DNA of 64,000 bases from Rehaibacterium terrae (GTDB lineage Bacteria > Pseudomonadota > Gammaproteobacteria > Xanthomonadales > Xanthomonadaceae). This document shows positions 17,266 through 26,299 of this stretch, piece after piece. Both the position numbers and the translations under genes were made by a program. The stretch spans positions 192,227 through 256,226 of the forward strand of contig NZ_JACHHX010000002.1 in the NCBI RefSeq assembly GCF_014202935.1. Direction: 5' to 3'. Numbering within the stretch: the stretch's first letter is position 1; every line of letters begins with the position of its first letter. The notes below the pieces were generated by a model, which was given only the letters and a program-made list of their open reading frames with translations, ran no database searches and had not been told where the DNA came from.

Positions 17266-19361
17266 GCGGCAGGATCACTCACATCGGCCGGACGCTGCCA
17301 CGCCTGTCGGGCGATGACAGCCTGTTCCGCGAGCTCGCCGAGCAGTCCGGCGACGTGCTTTCGGTCGGCGAGGCCGATGGCCTGATCCGCTACGTCAGCC
17401 CGTCGGTGCACCGCGTGCTCGGGCACGACGTGGCCGGGCTGGCGGGGCGCAGCGTGTTCCGCTTCCTGCATCCGGCCGACGTGCCGCGGCTGCGCGCCAC
17501 CTACGAGCGCGCCCGCTCGGGCGGCGTGCGCGAGGCGACCATCGAACTGCGCGCGCGGCACAGGTCCGGCCACTGGCTGTGGCTGGAGTCGCGGCTGCGC
17601 TGGATTCCCGGTGGTGGCGAGGACGGCTGGCGCTGGGTGGCCAGCCTGCGCGACATCACCGAGCGGCGCCGCTTCGAGCAGCGTCTGGCGGCCGAGAAGG
17701 AGCGCGCCCAGGCGACGCTGCGCGCGATCGCCGACGGTGTGATCAGCGTCGCTCCGGACGGCCGCATCGATTACCTCAATCCGGCCGCCGAGCGCATCAC
17801 CGGCTGGAGCGCGGGCAGCGCGGTGGGGCGGCCGGTGACCAGCGTGTTCATGCCCAGCGGGCATCGCGCGCCGCCGCCCGAGAACGAAGGGCTGGCCGGG
17901 CTGTCGGCCTGGTTCCATGCCGTCGCCGACGCGCCGGCCACGCTGCGCCGGCGCGACGGCAGCGAGTGCGTGGTGCAGGTGGCGGTGGCCGCGGTGGCCG
18001 ACAGCGAGGGCCGGCCGCAGGGGCTGGTGCTGACCTTCCGCGACACTTCGCAGACCGCCGCGCTGCTGCGCGAGCTGGCCTACCGCTCCAGCCACGACTC
18101 GCTGACCGGGCTGTACAACCGCGAGGAGTTCGAGCGTCAGCTCAAGCGGCTGGTGCTCGAAGCCAACGCCGGCAGCGGACCGCATGCGCTGTGCTACCTC
18201 GATCTGGACCAGTTCAAGCTGGTCAACGACACCTGCGGCCACGCTGCCGGCGACGCGCTGCTCAAGGACGTGGCGCAGACGCTGCGATCGGCGCTGGGCG
18301 AGGGCGACGTGCTGGCGCGGCTGGGTGGCGACGAGTTCGGTGTGCTGATGCCGCAGCGCGGCACCGCCGAGGCGGCCCGGCGCGCGCAGGCGCTGGTCGA
18401 TGCGCTGAGCCGGATGCGCTTCGAATGGAGCGAGCGCCAGTTCGTCATCACCGGCTCGGTCGGCGTGGCGCCGGTGAGCCGTCAGTCCGGCACCTACGAG
18501 AGCGTGCTGATGGCGGCCGATGCCGCCTGCTACATCGCCAAGGAGCGCGGCCGCAACCGCGTGCATGTCTCCGAGCCCGCCGACGTCGACCTGGTGCGCC
18601 GGCAGGGCGAGATGCGCTGGATCCCGCGCCTGCAGACCGCGCTTGAGGTGGGCGACTTCCATCTGCTGGCGCACGACATCGTGCCGGTGCAAAGCGGCAT
18701 TCCGACCGGCCGCCACATCGAGGTGCTGATCTCGCTGCCCGACGCCAGCGGACGGCTGGTGCCGCCGGGCGAGTTCCTGCCGGCGGCGCTGCATTACGGG
18801 CTGATGGGACGGATCGACCGCTGGGTGATCGGTCAGGTCTGCGAGTGGCTGCTGTGGCGTTCGCACACCGGCCGCGCCCTGCCCGAGCTGGTGGCGATCA
18901 ACCTGTCCGGCTCGTCGATGAGCGACGCCGAGTTCCGCGACTACCTGGAAGAGCAGGTGCGCGGCCTGCCCACGGGCGGCACGCTGTGCTTCGAGATCAC
19001 CGAGAGCGAGGCGATCGCCAACCTGGCCGAGGTCGGCGACTTCATGCGCCGGATGAAGGACTACGGCTGCCGTTTCGCTCTGGACGACTTCGGCAGCGGG
19101 CTGAACTCGTTCGCCTACCTCAAGCGGCTGCCGGTGGACTACATCAAGATCGACGGCCAGTTCGTGCGCGACGCCGCGCAGGACGGCGTCAACCTGGCGA
19201 TGGTCGAGTCGATCCACCGCATCGGCAAGGTGATGGGGGTCAAGACCATCGCCGAGTTCGTCGAGAACGAGGCCATCTTCCGCCGCATCCGCGAGATCGG
19301 CGTGGACTACTGCCAGGGCTTCCTGTTCGGCATGCCGAGGCCGCTGCTCAACCTCGACTGA
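17262..19361 (+). CDS. PAS-PAS-GGDEF-EAL cyclic-di-GMP signalling protein
   Basis: 699 aa from the ATG at 17262, which overlaps the previous stop; longer in-frame starts would run deep into that gene. Two PAS domains (~20-135 and ~145-265) precede a diguanylate-cyclase domain with an intact GGDEF motif (355-359) but no clear RxxD inhibitory site before it. A C-terminal EAL phosphodiesterase domain follows. The signature triplet reads EVL (487-489) instead of EAL, keeping the catalytic Glu. INLSG, EITESEA, LDDFGSG (Asp608-609), KID (Lys629) and YCQGFLFG are all present, so phosphodiesterase activity is plausible. No membrane segment is visible. It makes or degrades c-di-GMP in response to a PAS input. 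Confidence 0.93.
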   Translation: MSGRITHIGRTLPRLSGDDSLFRELAEQSGDVLSVGEADGLIRYVSPSVHRVLGHDVAGLAGRSVFRFLHPADVPRLRATYERARSGGVREATIELRARHRSGHWLWLESRLRWIPGGGEDGWRWVASLRDITERRRFEQRLAAEKERAQATLRAIADGVISVAPDGRIDYLNPAAERITGWSAGSAVGRPVTSVFMPSGHRAPPPENEGLAGLSAWFHAVADAPATLRRRDGSECVVQVAVAAVADSEGRPQGLVLTFRDTSQTAALLRELAYRSSHDSLTGLYNREEFERQLKRLVLEANAGSGPHALCYLDLDQFKLVNDTCGHAAGDALLKDVAQTLRSALGEGDVLARLGGDEFGVLMPQRGTAEAARRAQALVDALSRMRFEWSERQFVITGSVGVAPVSRQSGTYESVLMAADAACYIAKERGRNRVHVSEPADVDLVRRQGEMRWIPRLQTALEVGDFHLLAHDIVPVQSGIPTGRHIEVLISLPDASGRLVPPGEFLPAALHYGLMGRIDRWVIGQVCEWLLWRSHTGRALPELVAINLSGSSMSDAEFRDYLEEQVRGLPTGGTLCFEITESEAIANLAEVGDFMRRMKDYGCRFALDDFGSGLNSFAYLKRLPVDYIKIDGQFVRDAAQDGVNLAMVESIHRIGKVMGVKTIAEFVENEAIFRRIREIGVDYCQGFLFGMPRPLLNLD

Positions 19362-19395
19362 GCCGGTGGCCGGAGCGCCGCAGGAGCGTGCCGGC

Positions 19396-20622
19396 TCAGC
19401 GCGCGCCGCGCGCCGCGTGGCGCTCCAGTTGCAGCCAGTCGCGCTGCGGCAGGCCGAGCGCGCGGTCGATCAGCGTCGGGAACAGGCCGGACGGGGCCGG
19501 GCTCTCGCTGTTCCAGATCACCGCCACGCCCAGGCCATGGTCGGGCAGGAAGCCCATCATCGCGCGATAGCCCTGTACCGCGCCGCCGTGGAACTGCAGA
19601 CGGTGGCCGGAGTAGTCGTAGCTGCGCCAGCCGAGCGCGTAGTGGGCGTTGCGCAGGCGCTCGCGTCGCCAGGGCGAGCCGCCGAGCTGGTCCGGCGTGC
19701 GCACCTGCGGGGTGTGCACCTCGCGCAGCAGGTCGGGTGGCAGCACCTCGGGGCGATGGCCGAGCTGGGCGATCAGCCACTGCGCCAGGTCGCGCGCACT
19801 GGCGTTGACGCCGGCGGCGGGCGGCACGCGGTAGTAGGTCTCCTTCGGCCGCACCGGCACCCAGCCGCCGCGCCCGCGCACGTGTGGCGCCGCCCAGCTC
19901 GGGCTGGACTCGAGCGCGTCGCGGCCGAAGGTGGCGCCGTACATGCCCAGCGGGTGGAACAGGCGCTTCTCGACCAGGCGGCTGTAGAAGTCGCCGGTCA
20001 CCGCGAAGGCGATGTCGCCGATCAGGCTGAAGGCGATGTTCTGGTAGCCGTAGCAGTCGCCCGGGCGGCAGATGATCGGCGTCTCGCCGAGTTTGGCGAC
20101 CAGCAGCGGGTAGGGCTGGTCGGCTTCCAGGTCGTTGTCGAGCGCGTGGTAGGGCAGCCCGACGCGGTGGCTGAGCACGTCGCGCACGGTCAGGTTCTGC
20201 GAGCCCTCGACATCGGCCAGGCGGAAGGCGGTGAGGTAGTTGGAGATCCGCGTGTCCCAGCTCAGCGCGCCGTCGCGCACCAGCAGCGCCGCCAGGGTGG
20301 CGGCGAAGCCCTTGGACAGGGAGGCGACGCGGAAGGCGGTGTCCGGCGTGACCGGCTCGCGGGTCCGGACGTTGGCGACGCCGAAACCGCGCGCGGTGAG
20401 CACCCGGTCGTCCTGCACCACCACCAGCATCAGGCCGGGGATGCGGGCCTCGTCGACGATGCGCTGGGCCAGGCGTTCGCCCTGGCGGGCGATGTGCGTG
20501 TAGTCGCGCCCGGCTTCGCGGGTGGCGTCGATCGAATTGGCGTGGGCCGGCGCAACGGGGAGCACGGGGGCGCCCGCGCAGGCGAGCAGGAGGGCGAGGA
20601 GCGCGGCTTTCGTCTGTGGCAT
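19396..20622 (-). CDS. Secreted serine hydrolase, class C beta-lactamase/esterase family
   Basis: 408 aa from the ATG at 20622, which opens a good signal peptide (MPQTKAALLALLLACAGAP, cleavage near AHA/NS). The nucleophile motif SxxK is S101-x-x-K104 in VASLSKGF. The Tyr motif is YQN in YGYQNIAFSL, and the third element reads HGGAVQGY in place of KTG. These fit the penicillin-binding-protein-like family that includes class C beta-lactamases, EstB esterases and D-aminopeptidases. The substrate cannot be told from sequence, so calling it a resistance enzyme would be unjustified. It is divergent from lemA with about 85 bases between the start codons. Confidence 0.85.
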   Translation of the reverse strand: MPQTKAALLALLLACAGAPVLPVAPAHANSIDATREAGRDYTHIARQGERLAQRIVDEARIPGLMLVVVQDDRVLTARGFGVANVRTREPVTPDTAFRVASLSKGFAATLAALLVRDGALSWDTRISNYLTAFRLADVEGSQNLTVRDVLSHRVGLPYHALDNDLEADQPYPLLVAKLGETPIICRPGDCYGYQNIAFSLIGDIAFAVTGDFYSRLVEKRLFHPLGMYGATFGRDALESSPSWAAPHVRGRGGWVPVRPKETYYRVPPAAGVNASARDLAQWLIAQLGHRPEVLPPDLLREVHTPQVRTPDQLGGSPWRRERLRNAHYALGWRSYDYSGHRLQFHGGAVQGYRAMMGFLPDHGLGVAVIWNSESPAPSGLFPTLIDRALGLPQRDWLQLERHAARGAR

Positions 20623-20706
20623 CGCCTGCGTATGCTTGGAACGGCCGCCCCATTCTAGCGCCGTACGCCGCATGTGGGCCGTCTCGTTCAGGGAAGGAGT
20701 CATCCG

Positions 20707-21291
20707 ATGGGCTTTCTGATCTTTCTGGCCGTACTGGTCGTCCTCGTGCTGTGGGCGGTCGGCATCTACAACGGGCTGGTGGTGGCGCGCAACGCGTTCC
20801 GCAACGCCTTCGCGCAGATCGACGTGCAGCTCACCCGCCGTCACGACCTGATCCCGAATCTGGTCGAGGTCGCCAAGGGCTACATGGCCCACGAGCGCCA
20901 GACGCTGGAGGCCGTGATCGCCGCCCGCAGCGCCGCGGTGAACGCGCAGAAGAACGCCGCGGCCAGCCCGGGCGATCCGGCCGCGATGCAGCAGCTTGCC
21001 GGCGCCGAGAACATGCTCACCCAGACCCTGGGCCGGCTGTTCGCGCTGTCCGAGGCCTACCCGGACCTCAAGGCCAACCAGAACATGATGCAGCTCTCCG
21101 AGGAGCTGACCTCGACCGAGAACCGGGTCGCCTTCGCCCGCCAGGCCTTCAACGACGCGGTGATGGGCTACAACAACAAGCGCGAGGTGTTCCCCGCGAA
21201 CATCGTCGCCGGCCTGTTCGGCTTCCAGCCCGCCGCGCTGCTGGAGATCGAGTCGCCGGAGATGCGCCGCGCGCCGCAGGTGAAGTTCTGA
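20707..21291 (+). CDS. lemA: LemA family protein
   Basis: 194 aa. An N-terminal membrane helix (MGFLIFLAVLVVLVLWAVG) is followed by the conserved LemA region: YNGLVVARNAFRNAFAQIDV, QLTRRHDLIPNLVEVAKGYM and a C-terminal NDAVMGYNNKREVFP. The rest is helical. AAGGAG precedes the ATG by 8 bases, and this start keeps the membrane helix. The biochemical role is unknown. LemA genes often pair with an HtpX-like protease, as here, where the M48 gene begins 149 bases later, suggesting a shared envelope quality-control function. Confidence 0.9.
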   Translation: MGFLIFLAVLVVLVLWAVGIYNGLVVARNAFRNAFAQIDVQLTRRHDLIPNLVEVAKGYMAHERQTLEAVIAARSAAVNAQKNAAASPGDPAAMQQLAGAENMLTQTLGRLFALSEAYPDLKANQNMMQLSEELTSTENRVAFARQAFNDAVMGYNNKREVFPANIVAGLFGFQPAALLEIESPEMRRAPQVKF

Positions 21292-21440
21292 CGCGTGGCG
21301 GGTGGGGGCGCGCCGCAGGGGCTTCCGACGGTCCGTGCAGGCGCGGTGTGGGCCGTGGCCGGCAGATCGGCGCGCCGTCCGTCCGCGGACCGCGCCGCTA
21401 GGGTGCGGCGGCGGATCTCTCCCCATACTCTCGCATCACG

Positions 21441-23351
21441 ATGAACTTCTACGAACGTCAGGATGCCGCCCGCCGCCAGTCGCGGCGGCTGATCGTGCTG
21501 TTCGCGCTGGCGGTGCTCGGCATCGTGCTGGCGGTGGACTTGGTGCTGCTGTTCGCCTTCGGCCTGGTCCACCGGCCGGTGGGCGAGGTGATCGGGCCAC
21601 TCGTGTTCGTCAGCCTGGCGACGCTGGCGGTGATCGGCCTGGCCTCGCTCGCCCGTGTGGCCGGTCTGCGCAGCGGTGGCGGCGCGGTGGCGCGCGAGCT
21701 GGGCGGTGTGCGGGTGCCCGAGGACACGGTCGATCCGCAGCTGCGCCGGCTGCGCAACGTGGTCGAGGAGATCGCCATCGCCTCGGCGGTGCCGGTGCCG
21801 GAGATCTACGTGCTGGAGCAGGAGGCCGGCATCAACGCCTTCGCCGCCGGCTGGTCGCCCTCGGATGCGGCGGTGGCGGTGACCCGCGGCGCGCTGGAGC
21901 GGCTCAACCGCGACGAGCTGCAGGGCGTGATCGCGCACGAGTTCAGCCACATCCGCAACGGCGACATGCGGCTGAACATCCGCCTGATGGGCGTGCTGTT
22001 CGGCATCCTGGTGCTGGGGCTGATCGGCCGCAAGGTGCTGCAGCACGCGCGTCTCGCCCGCGGCGGGCGCGATTCGCGCGGGGTGGCGGCGGTGATGCTG
22101 ATCGCGCTGGCGATCACGGTGATCGGCTACGTCGGCGTGTTCTTCGGCCGGTTGATCAAGGCCGGCGTGAGCCGCCAGCGCGAATACCTGGCGGATGCCT
22201 CGGCGGTGCAGTTCACCCGCCAGACGCAGGGCATCGCCGGCGCACTGAAGAAGATCGCCGGCCTGCCGGAGGGCTCGAAGCTGGTCAGCGCCGATGGCGA
22301 GGAGGTCGCGCACATGCTGTTCGGCGACGGCGTCGGCTTTTCCTCGCTGTTCGCGACGCATCCGCCGCTGCTCAAGCGCATCCAGGCACTGGAGCCGGGT
22401 TTCAGGCCGGAAGAGGTCGCGCAGTTGCGGCGGCGCTGGCGCGACGCGCCGCCCGCGGGGCTGGACGAGGATCGCGCGCTCGGGCTGACCGGACGCGAGG
22501 CGCCGCTGCCGACGCCGGGGGCGGCGCTCGACGTGGTGCCGACGGCGGTGGCCGCGCATGTCGCCGCGCCGGTCGAGGGCGACTACCGGCGTGCCGGCGC
22601 GTTGCTGGCGTCGATCCCGGAGCACCTGCAGGCGATGGCGCGGCAATCGGATACGGCCATGAGCCTGCTGTTCGGCCTGCTGTTCTCGCGCGATGCGGCC
22701 ATCGCGCAGCGCCAGTACGGCGAGCTGATGGCCCGGCACGGCGGCGCGGTGGCGGACGCGGCACGGGCGGTGGCGCAGGATGCGGCCAGGCTGCATCCGA
22801 TGCTGCGGCTGCCGTTGGCCGAGCTGGCCTTTCCGGCGCTGCGCCGGCAGCCGCGGCCGGTGCTGGAGGCCTTCGCCGACAGCGTCCACGCGCTGGCGCA
22901 TGCCGACGGCAGACTGAGCCTGTTCGAGTATTGCCTCGGCCAGTTGCTGCGCAGCCAGGTGCTAGAGGCGCTGGATCCGGCGCGGCACTGGCGCCCGGGA
23001 CGGCGCAAGCTGACCGAGGCGCGCGAAGCGGTCGCCCGCCTGCTGGCGGTGATGGCGCAGGTTGGGCACGCCGATCCGGCGCAGGCGCGGCGTGCCTACC
23101 ACGTCGGCCTCGATCGGGTGCTGCCGCACCAGCACCTCCCGTACGCGCCACCGGAGGCCGGCGTGCAGGCGCTGGACCAGGACTGGCCGTTGCTGGACGA
23201 GCTGCAGCCGCTGGCCAAGTCCTTGCTGGTCGAGGCGCTGGTGGCGGCGATCAGCCACGATGGCCAGGTGACGGTGGAAGAGGCCGAGCTGCTGCGCACC
23301 GTGTGCGCCGTGCTGCACTGCCCGTTGCCGCCGCTCATCGAGCAGGGCTGA
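21441..23351 (+). CDS. M48-family membrane metalloprotease (HtpX-like) with long C-terminal extension
   Basis: 636 aa. Two N-terminal membrane segments (~17-42 and ~50-72), a zinc-site HEFSH motif (166-170, in GVIAHEFSHIRNGDM), two further hydrophobic segments, and the downstream glutamate in SRQREYLADASAVQF. HtpX proteins are about 290-300 aa; the remaining ~300 residues here form a helical extension. It contains EF-like acidic repeats (HADGRLSLFEYCLGQLL and SHDGQVTVEEAELLRTV), reminiscent of TerB-like domains. It probably degrades misfolded membrane proteins with LemA as partner. A convergent heptamer array separates it from rapZ. Confidence 0.87.
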   Translation: MNFYERQDAARRQSRRLIVLFALAVLGIVLAVDLVLLFAFGLVHRPVGEVIGPLVFVSLATLAVIGLASLARVAGLRSGGGAVARELGGVRVPEDTVDPQLRRLRNVVEEIAIASAVPVPEIYVLEQEAGINAFAAGWSPSDAAVAVTRGALERLNRDELQGVIAHEFSHIRNGDMRLNIRLMGVLFGILVLGLIGRKVLQHARLARGGRDSRGVAAVMLIALAITVIGYVGVFFGRLIKAGVSRQREYLADASAVQFTRQTQGIAGALKKIAGLPEGSKLVSADGEEVAHMLFGDGVGFSSLFATHPPLLKRIQALEPGFRPEEVAQLRRRWRDAPPAGLDEDRALGLTGREAPLPTPGAALDVVPTAVAAHVAAPVEGDYRRAGALLASIPEHLQAMARQSDTAMSLLFGLLFSRDAAIAQRQYGELMARHGGAVADAARAVAQDAARLHPMLRLPLAELAFPALRRQPRPVLEAFADSVHALAHADGRLSLFEYCLGQLLRSQVLEALDPARHWRPGRRKLTEAREAVARLLAVMAQVGHADPAQARRAYHVGLDRVLPHQHLPYAPPEAGVQALDQDWPLLDELQPLAKSLLVEALVAAISHDGQVTVEEAELLRTVCAVLHCPLPPLIEQG

Positions 23352-23458
23352 GTCGCGTCGTCCGGGACGGCGTGTGCGGCCAGTCCAGTGCTCGTCGGGA
23401 TCCGGGGCCCGGGAAAGAGCATGCCGGCTTGCGCCGGGATGACAATGCTTTGATGCTC

Positions 23459-23521
<63 letters not shown>

Positions 23522-23522
23522 C

Positions 23523-24407
23523 CTATTCCAGCTCGCGATGGAAGGTGAGCACGTCCTCGCGGCCCTGTTCGCGGCAATGCCGCGCCAGATGCTCGGCGAG
23601 AAAGACCGAGCGGTGGCGGCCGCCGGTGCAGCCGAAGGCGATGGTGACGTAGCTGCGGGTGCCGTCCTCGAAGCGCGGCAGCCAGGCGTCGAGGAAGCTG
23701 GCGACCTGTTGGACGAACTCGCGCACCTCGGGCTGCGCCTCCAGATGCTCGCGCACGGCGGCGTCGCGGCCGGACAGCGGGCGCAGGCGGCTGTCCCAGT
23801 GCGGGTTGGGCAGGCAGCGGGCGTCGAACACGAAGTCGGCGTCGGCCGGCAGGCCGCGCTTGTAGGCGAAGGATTCGAACAGCAGCGACAGGCCGGGGCG
23901 CTGGCCGGCGCCGAGCTGGACGATCACCCGTCGGCGCAGCTGGTGGACGTTGAGCTCGCTGGTGTCGATGACGTGGTCGGCGATGGCGCGCACCGGGCGC
24001 AGCACCTGCCGCTCCAGCACGATGGCGTCGGCCAGCGCCAGGCCGGTGTGGCTGAGCGGGTGGCGGCGGCGCGTTTCCGAGTAGCGCTTGAGCAGGATTT
24101 CGTCGCGGGTGTCGAAGTAGACCAGGGTGTAGTCCACGCCGAGCGCACCGACCGCCGACAGCCACTCGGGGAGTTGCGAGAGGTCGACGCCACGGTTGCG
24201 CACGTCGATGCCGACCGCCAGCCGTGGATGCGCCTCGCCGCTGCGGGTGACGCTCTCGACGAAGGCCGGCAGCAGTTCGGCGGGCAGGTTGTCGACGCAG
24301 TTGTAGTCGAGGTCTTCGAGCGTGTTCAGCGCCACCGACTTGCCGGAGCCGGACAGGCCGCTGATGACGACCAGGCTGGGGCGGGTTGGCGCGCTGTCGG
24401 TCACCAT
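23523..24407 (-). CDS. rapZ: RNase adapter protein RapZ (nucleotide-binding)
   Basis: 294 aa. Walker A GLSGSGKS (17-24), then the RapZ-specific [17 protein letters not shown]. The C-terminal domain has [20 protein letters not shown], the sugar-phosphate-binding region. In E. coli RapZ directs RNase E to the GlmZ small RNA and so controls glucosamine-6-phosphate synthesis; outside enterics the role is less clear. The start ATG overlaps the end of hprK by 7 bases. It is the last gene of the kdsD-to-rapZ run; the EIIA-Man and ptsH genes that often follow in relatives are not here. Confidence 0.93.
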   Translation of the reverse strand: MVTDSAPTRPSLVVISGLSGSGKSVALNTLEDLDYNCVDNLPAELLPAFVESVTRSGEAHPRLAVGIDVRNRGVDLSQLPEWLSAVGALGVDYTLVYFDTRDEILLKRYSETRRRHPLSHTGLALADAIVLERQVLRPVRAIADHVIDTSELNVHQLRRRVIVQLGAGQRPGLSLLFESFAYKRGLPADADFVFDARCLPNPHWDSRLRPLSGRDAAVREHLEAQPEVREFVQQVASFLDAWLPRFEDGTRSYVTIAFGCTGGRHRSVFLAEHLARHCREQGREDVLTFHRELE

Positions 24408-25354
24408 GGCGAGACGTCGTTCTTCAGTTGCTGGCTGTGGCGGGCGAGGAAGGCCTGCGCCGGGTCGATGCCCTTGGCGCGCAGCAGGTGCAGGCGCACG
24501 GCGGCTTCCAGCAGCACGGCGAGGTTGCGGCCGGGTGCGACCGGCAGGGTGATGGTGGGCACGTCCAGGTCGAGTACCCGGCGCAGGCCGAGATCGCCGA
24601 GCAGGCGGTCGATGCCGCTGTGGTCGGGGTCGCCGACCGGCTTGAGGTGGACGATCAGGCGCAGGTACTTGTTCCGCTTGATCGCGGTGTGGCCGAACAT
24701 CTGGCGGATGTTGAGGATGCCCAGGCCGCGCACCTCCAGCAGGTCCTGCAGCAGCTCCGGGCAGGTGCCGTCGAGCACGTCGGGGGCGATCTGGGTGAAT
24801 TCGGGCGCGTCGTCGGCGACCAGGCGGTGGCCACGGGTGACCAGCTCCAGCGCCAGCTCGCTCTTGCCGGCCCCGCTCTCGCCGGTGATCAGCACGCCGA
24901 TCGAGTACACCTCCATGAACACGCCGTGCAGCGTGATCCGCGGCGCCAGCGCGCGGGCCAGGTGGTACTGGATCAGGGTGAGCAGCTCGTGGCCGCGGCG
25001 CGGCGAGATCCAAAGCGGGGTCTGCGATTCCTCGCAGGCGTCGTGCAGGTCTGCCGGGCAGGGCTGGTTCTTGCTGATGACCAGGGCCAGCGGACGGAAG
25101 TTGACGATCTTCTGCAGCGTTTCCCAGCGTTGGCGGGCGTCGAGGCCGTCCAGCCAGGCCAGCTCCTCGCTGCCGAGGATCTGCACCTTGTTCGGGTAGA
25201 TGATGTTCAGGTAGCCGGCCAGCGAGGGCCGGCGCGAGAGGTGCTCGCCGGATTCGAGCACGCGCGATTCGCCGGCCTGGCCGGCGGCCCAGCGCAGCTC
25301 GAGCCGCGCCTGCAGCTGGTCGAACAGTTCGCGGGCGGCGATCTGGGAGGCCAT
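24401..25354 (-). CDS. hprK: HPr kinase/phosphorylase
   Basis: 317 aa. Bifunctional enzyme that phosphorylates and dephosphorylates HPr on serine. Walker A is [15 protein letters not shown] (from residue 158). The signature [16 protein letters not shown] follows, with an N-terminal domain containing [20 protein letters not shown]. In proteobacteria with an incomplete PTS, HprK links phosphoryl flow to regulation rather than sugar uptake. The start at 25354 gives normal length and follows ptsN by 7 bases. It overlaps rapZ, so translation is coupled. Confidence 0.95.
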   Translation of the reverse strand: MASQIAARELFDQLQARLELRWAAGQAGESRVLESGEHLSRRPSLAGYLNIIYPNKVQILGSEELAWLDGLDARQRWETLQKIVNFRPLALVISKNQPCPADLHDACEESQTPLWISPRRGHELLTLIQYHLARALAPRITLHGVFMEVYSIGVLITGESGAGKSELALELVTRGHRLVADDAPEFTQIAPDVLDGTCPELLQDLLEVRGLGILNIRQMFGHTAIKRNKYLRLIVHLKPVGDPDHSGIDRLLGDLGLRRVLDLDVPTITLPVAPGRNLAVLLEAAVRLHLLRAKGIDPAQAFLARHSQQLKNDVSPW

Positions 25355-25361
25355 GCCCGTG

Positions 25362-25829
25362 CTAGGCCGCGTGGGCGCTTTGCCAGTCCGAGAGCAGGCG
25401 GTACAGCGCGGTCGAGTCCTTGGCGGCGCGCAGGCGTTCGCGGAAGGCCGCGTCGCCGAACATCTCGGCCAGCTGCGAGAGCAGCAGCAGGTGCTGGTGG
25501 GTGAAGTGCTCGGGCACCGCCAACGCGAAGACCAGGTCGACCGGCTGGCCATCGGGCGCGCCGAAGTCGATCGGCTCGGCCAGCCGGATGAAGGCGCCGG
25601 TCGCCGCGGCCAGTCCGGCGGTGCGGCCGTGCGGGATCGCCACGCCGTGACCCAGGGCGGTCGAGCCCAGCCGCTCGCGCGCACAGAGGCTGTCGAAGAC
25701 GGCGGCTTCCAGCGCGCCGTCCTGATTGTCGGTGAGCAGGCGGGCCAGCGATTCCAGCAGCCGCTTCTTGCTGGTGGCATGGACCCCGGCGCTGACGCGC
25801 GCGGGGCTCAGCAGGTCGAGCAGGTGCAT
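25362..25829 (-). CDS. ptsN: Nitrogen PTS EIIA component
   Basis: 155 aa. EIIA(Ntr) of the regulatory PTS. The phosphorylated histidine is H67 in GVAIPHGR. The opening [16 protein letters not shown] and the block [20 protein letters not shown] are typical. It carries phosphate from NPr and modulates potassium transport and nitrogen or envelope responses by protein contacts. It sits between hpf (14-base gap) and hprK (7-base gap) in one transcription unit. Confidence 0.95.
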   Translation of the reverse strand: MHLLDLLSPARVSAGVHATSKKRLLESLARLLTDNQDGALEAAVFDSLCARERLGSTALGHGVAIPHGRTAGLAAATGAFIRLAEPIDFGAPDGQPVDLVFALAVPEHFTHQHLLLLSQLAEMFGDAAFRERLRAAKDSTALYRLLSDWQSAHAA

Positions 25830-25843
25830 GGCGGGGACGTGGC

Positions 25844-26170
25844 TCAGCCGAGGCTGCCCGAGCGCGCGGCGTCGAGGCCGCGGTGGTGGTCGGTCATCTT
25901 TTCCTTCTGCTTGATCAGCAGGCGGTCGAGCTTGTCGGCCAGCAGGTCGATGGCGGCGTACATGTCCTCGGCGACGGCGTCGGCGAACAGGGTCTTGCCG
26001 GGGGTGTTCAGGGTCGCCTCGGCCTTGTGCTCCAGCTTGTTCACCGAGAGGATCACGCGCGCTTCGAGGTGGTGGTCGAAGTGGCGATCGGGGCGCTCCA
26101 GCTTGTTCTTGACGTAGTCGTGCAGGGCGGGGGTCACGTCGATCTGGTGGCCGCTGATCTCGATCCGCAT
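25844..26170 (-). CDS. hpf: Ribosome hibernation promoting factor (short form)
   Basis: 108 aa. Small beta-alpha protein that binds the 30S decoding site and promotes 100S dimer formation in stationary phase. It opens MRIEISGHQIDVTPALHDYV, with KLERPDRHFDHHLEARVILS and the conserved ADAVAEDMYAAIDLLADKL after it. Length matches the short HPF form without the long dimerisation domain. It follows rpoN as in most proteobacteria, with a 129-base gap that could hold its own promoter. Confidence 0.95.
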   Translation of the reverse strand: MRIEISGHQIDVTPALHDYVKNKLERPDRHFDHHLEARVILSVNKLEHKAEATLNTPGKTLFADAVAEDMYAAIDLLADKLDRLLIKQKEKMTDHHRGLDAARSGSLG

Positions 26171-26299
26171 GACAGATCTCCTTACTCGTGGACGGCAGGA
26201 ATGCGCCCGTCCCGGGACGGACGCGGGGAGGGAAGGGGGGAGGGGATCGTCGCGCGCCCAACCGGGGGCCGGGCCGCTGCCGTGTCGATCATCGGGGCC

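Noticed and set aside
19396..20622. Calling the serine hydrolase an antibiotic-resistance beta-lactamase
   Set aside because: The SxxK and YxN motifs are shared with esterases and peptidases, and the KTG box is HGG here.
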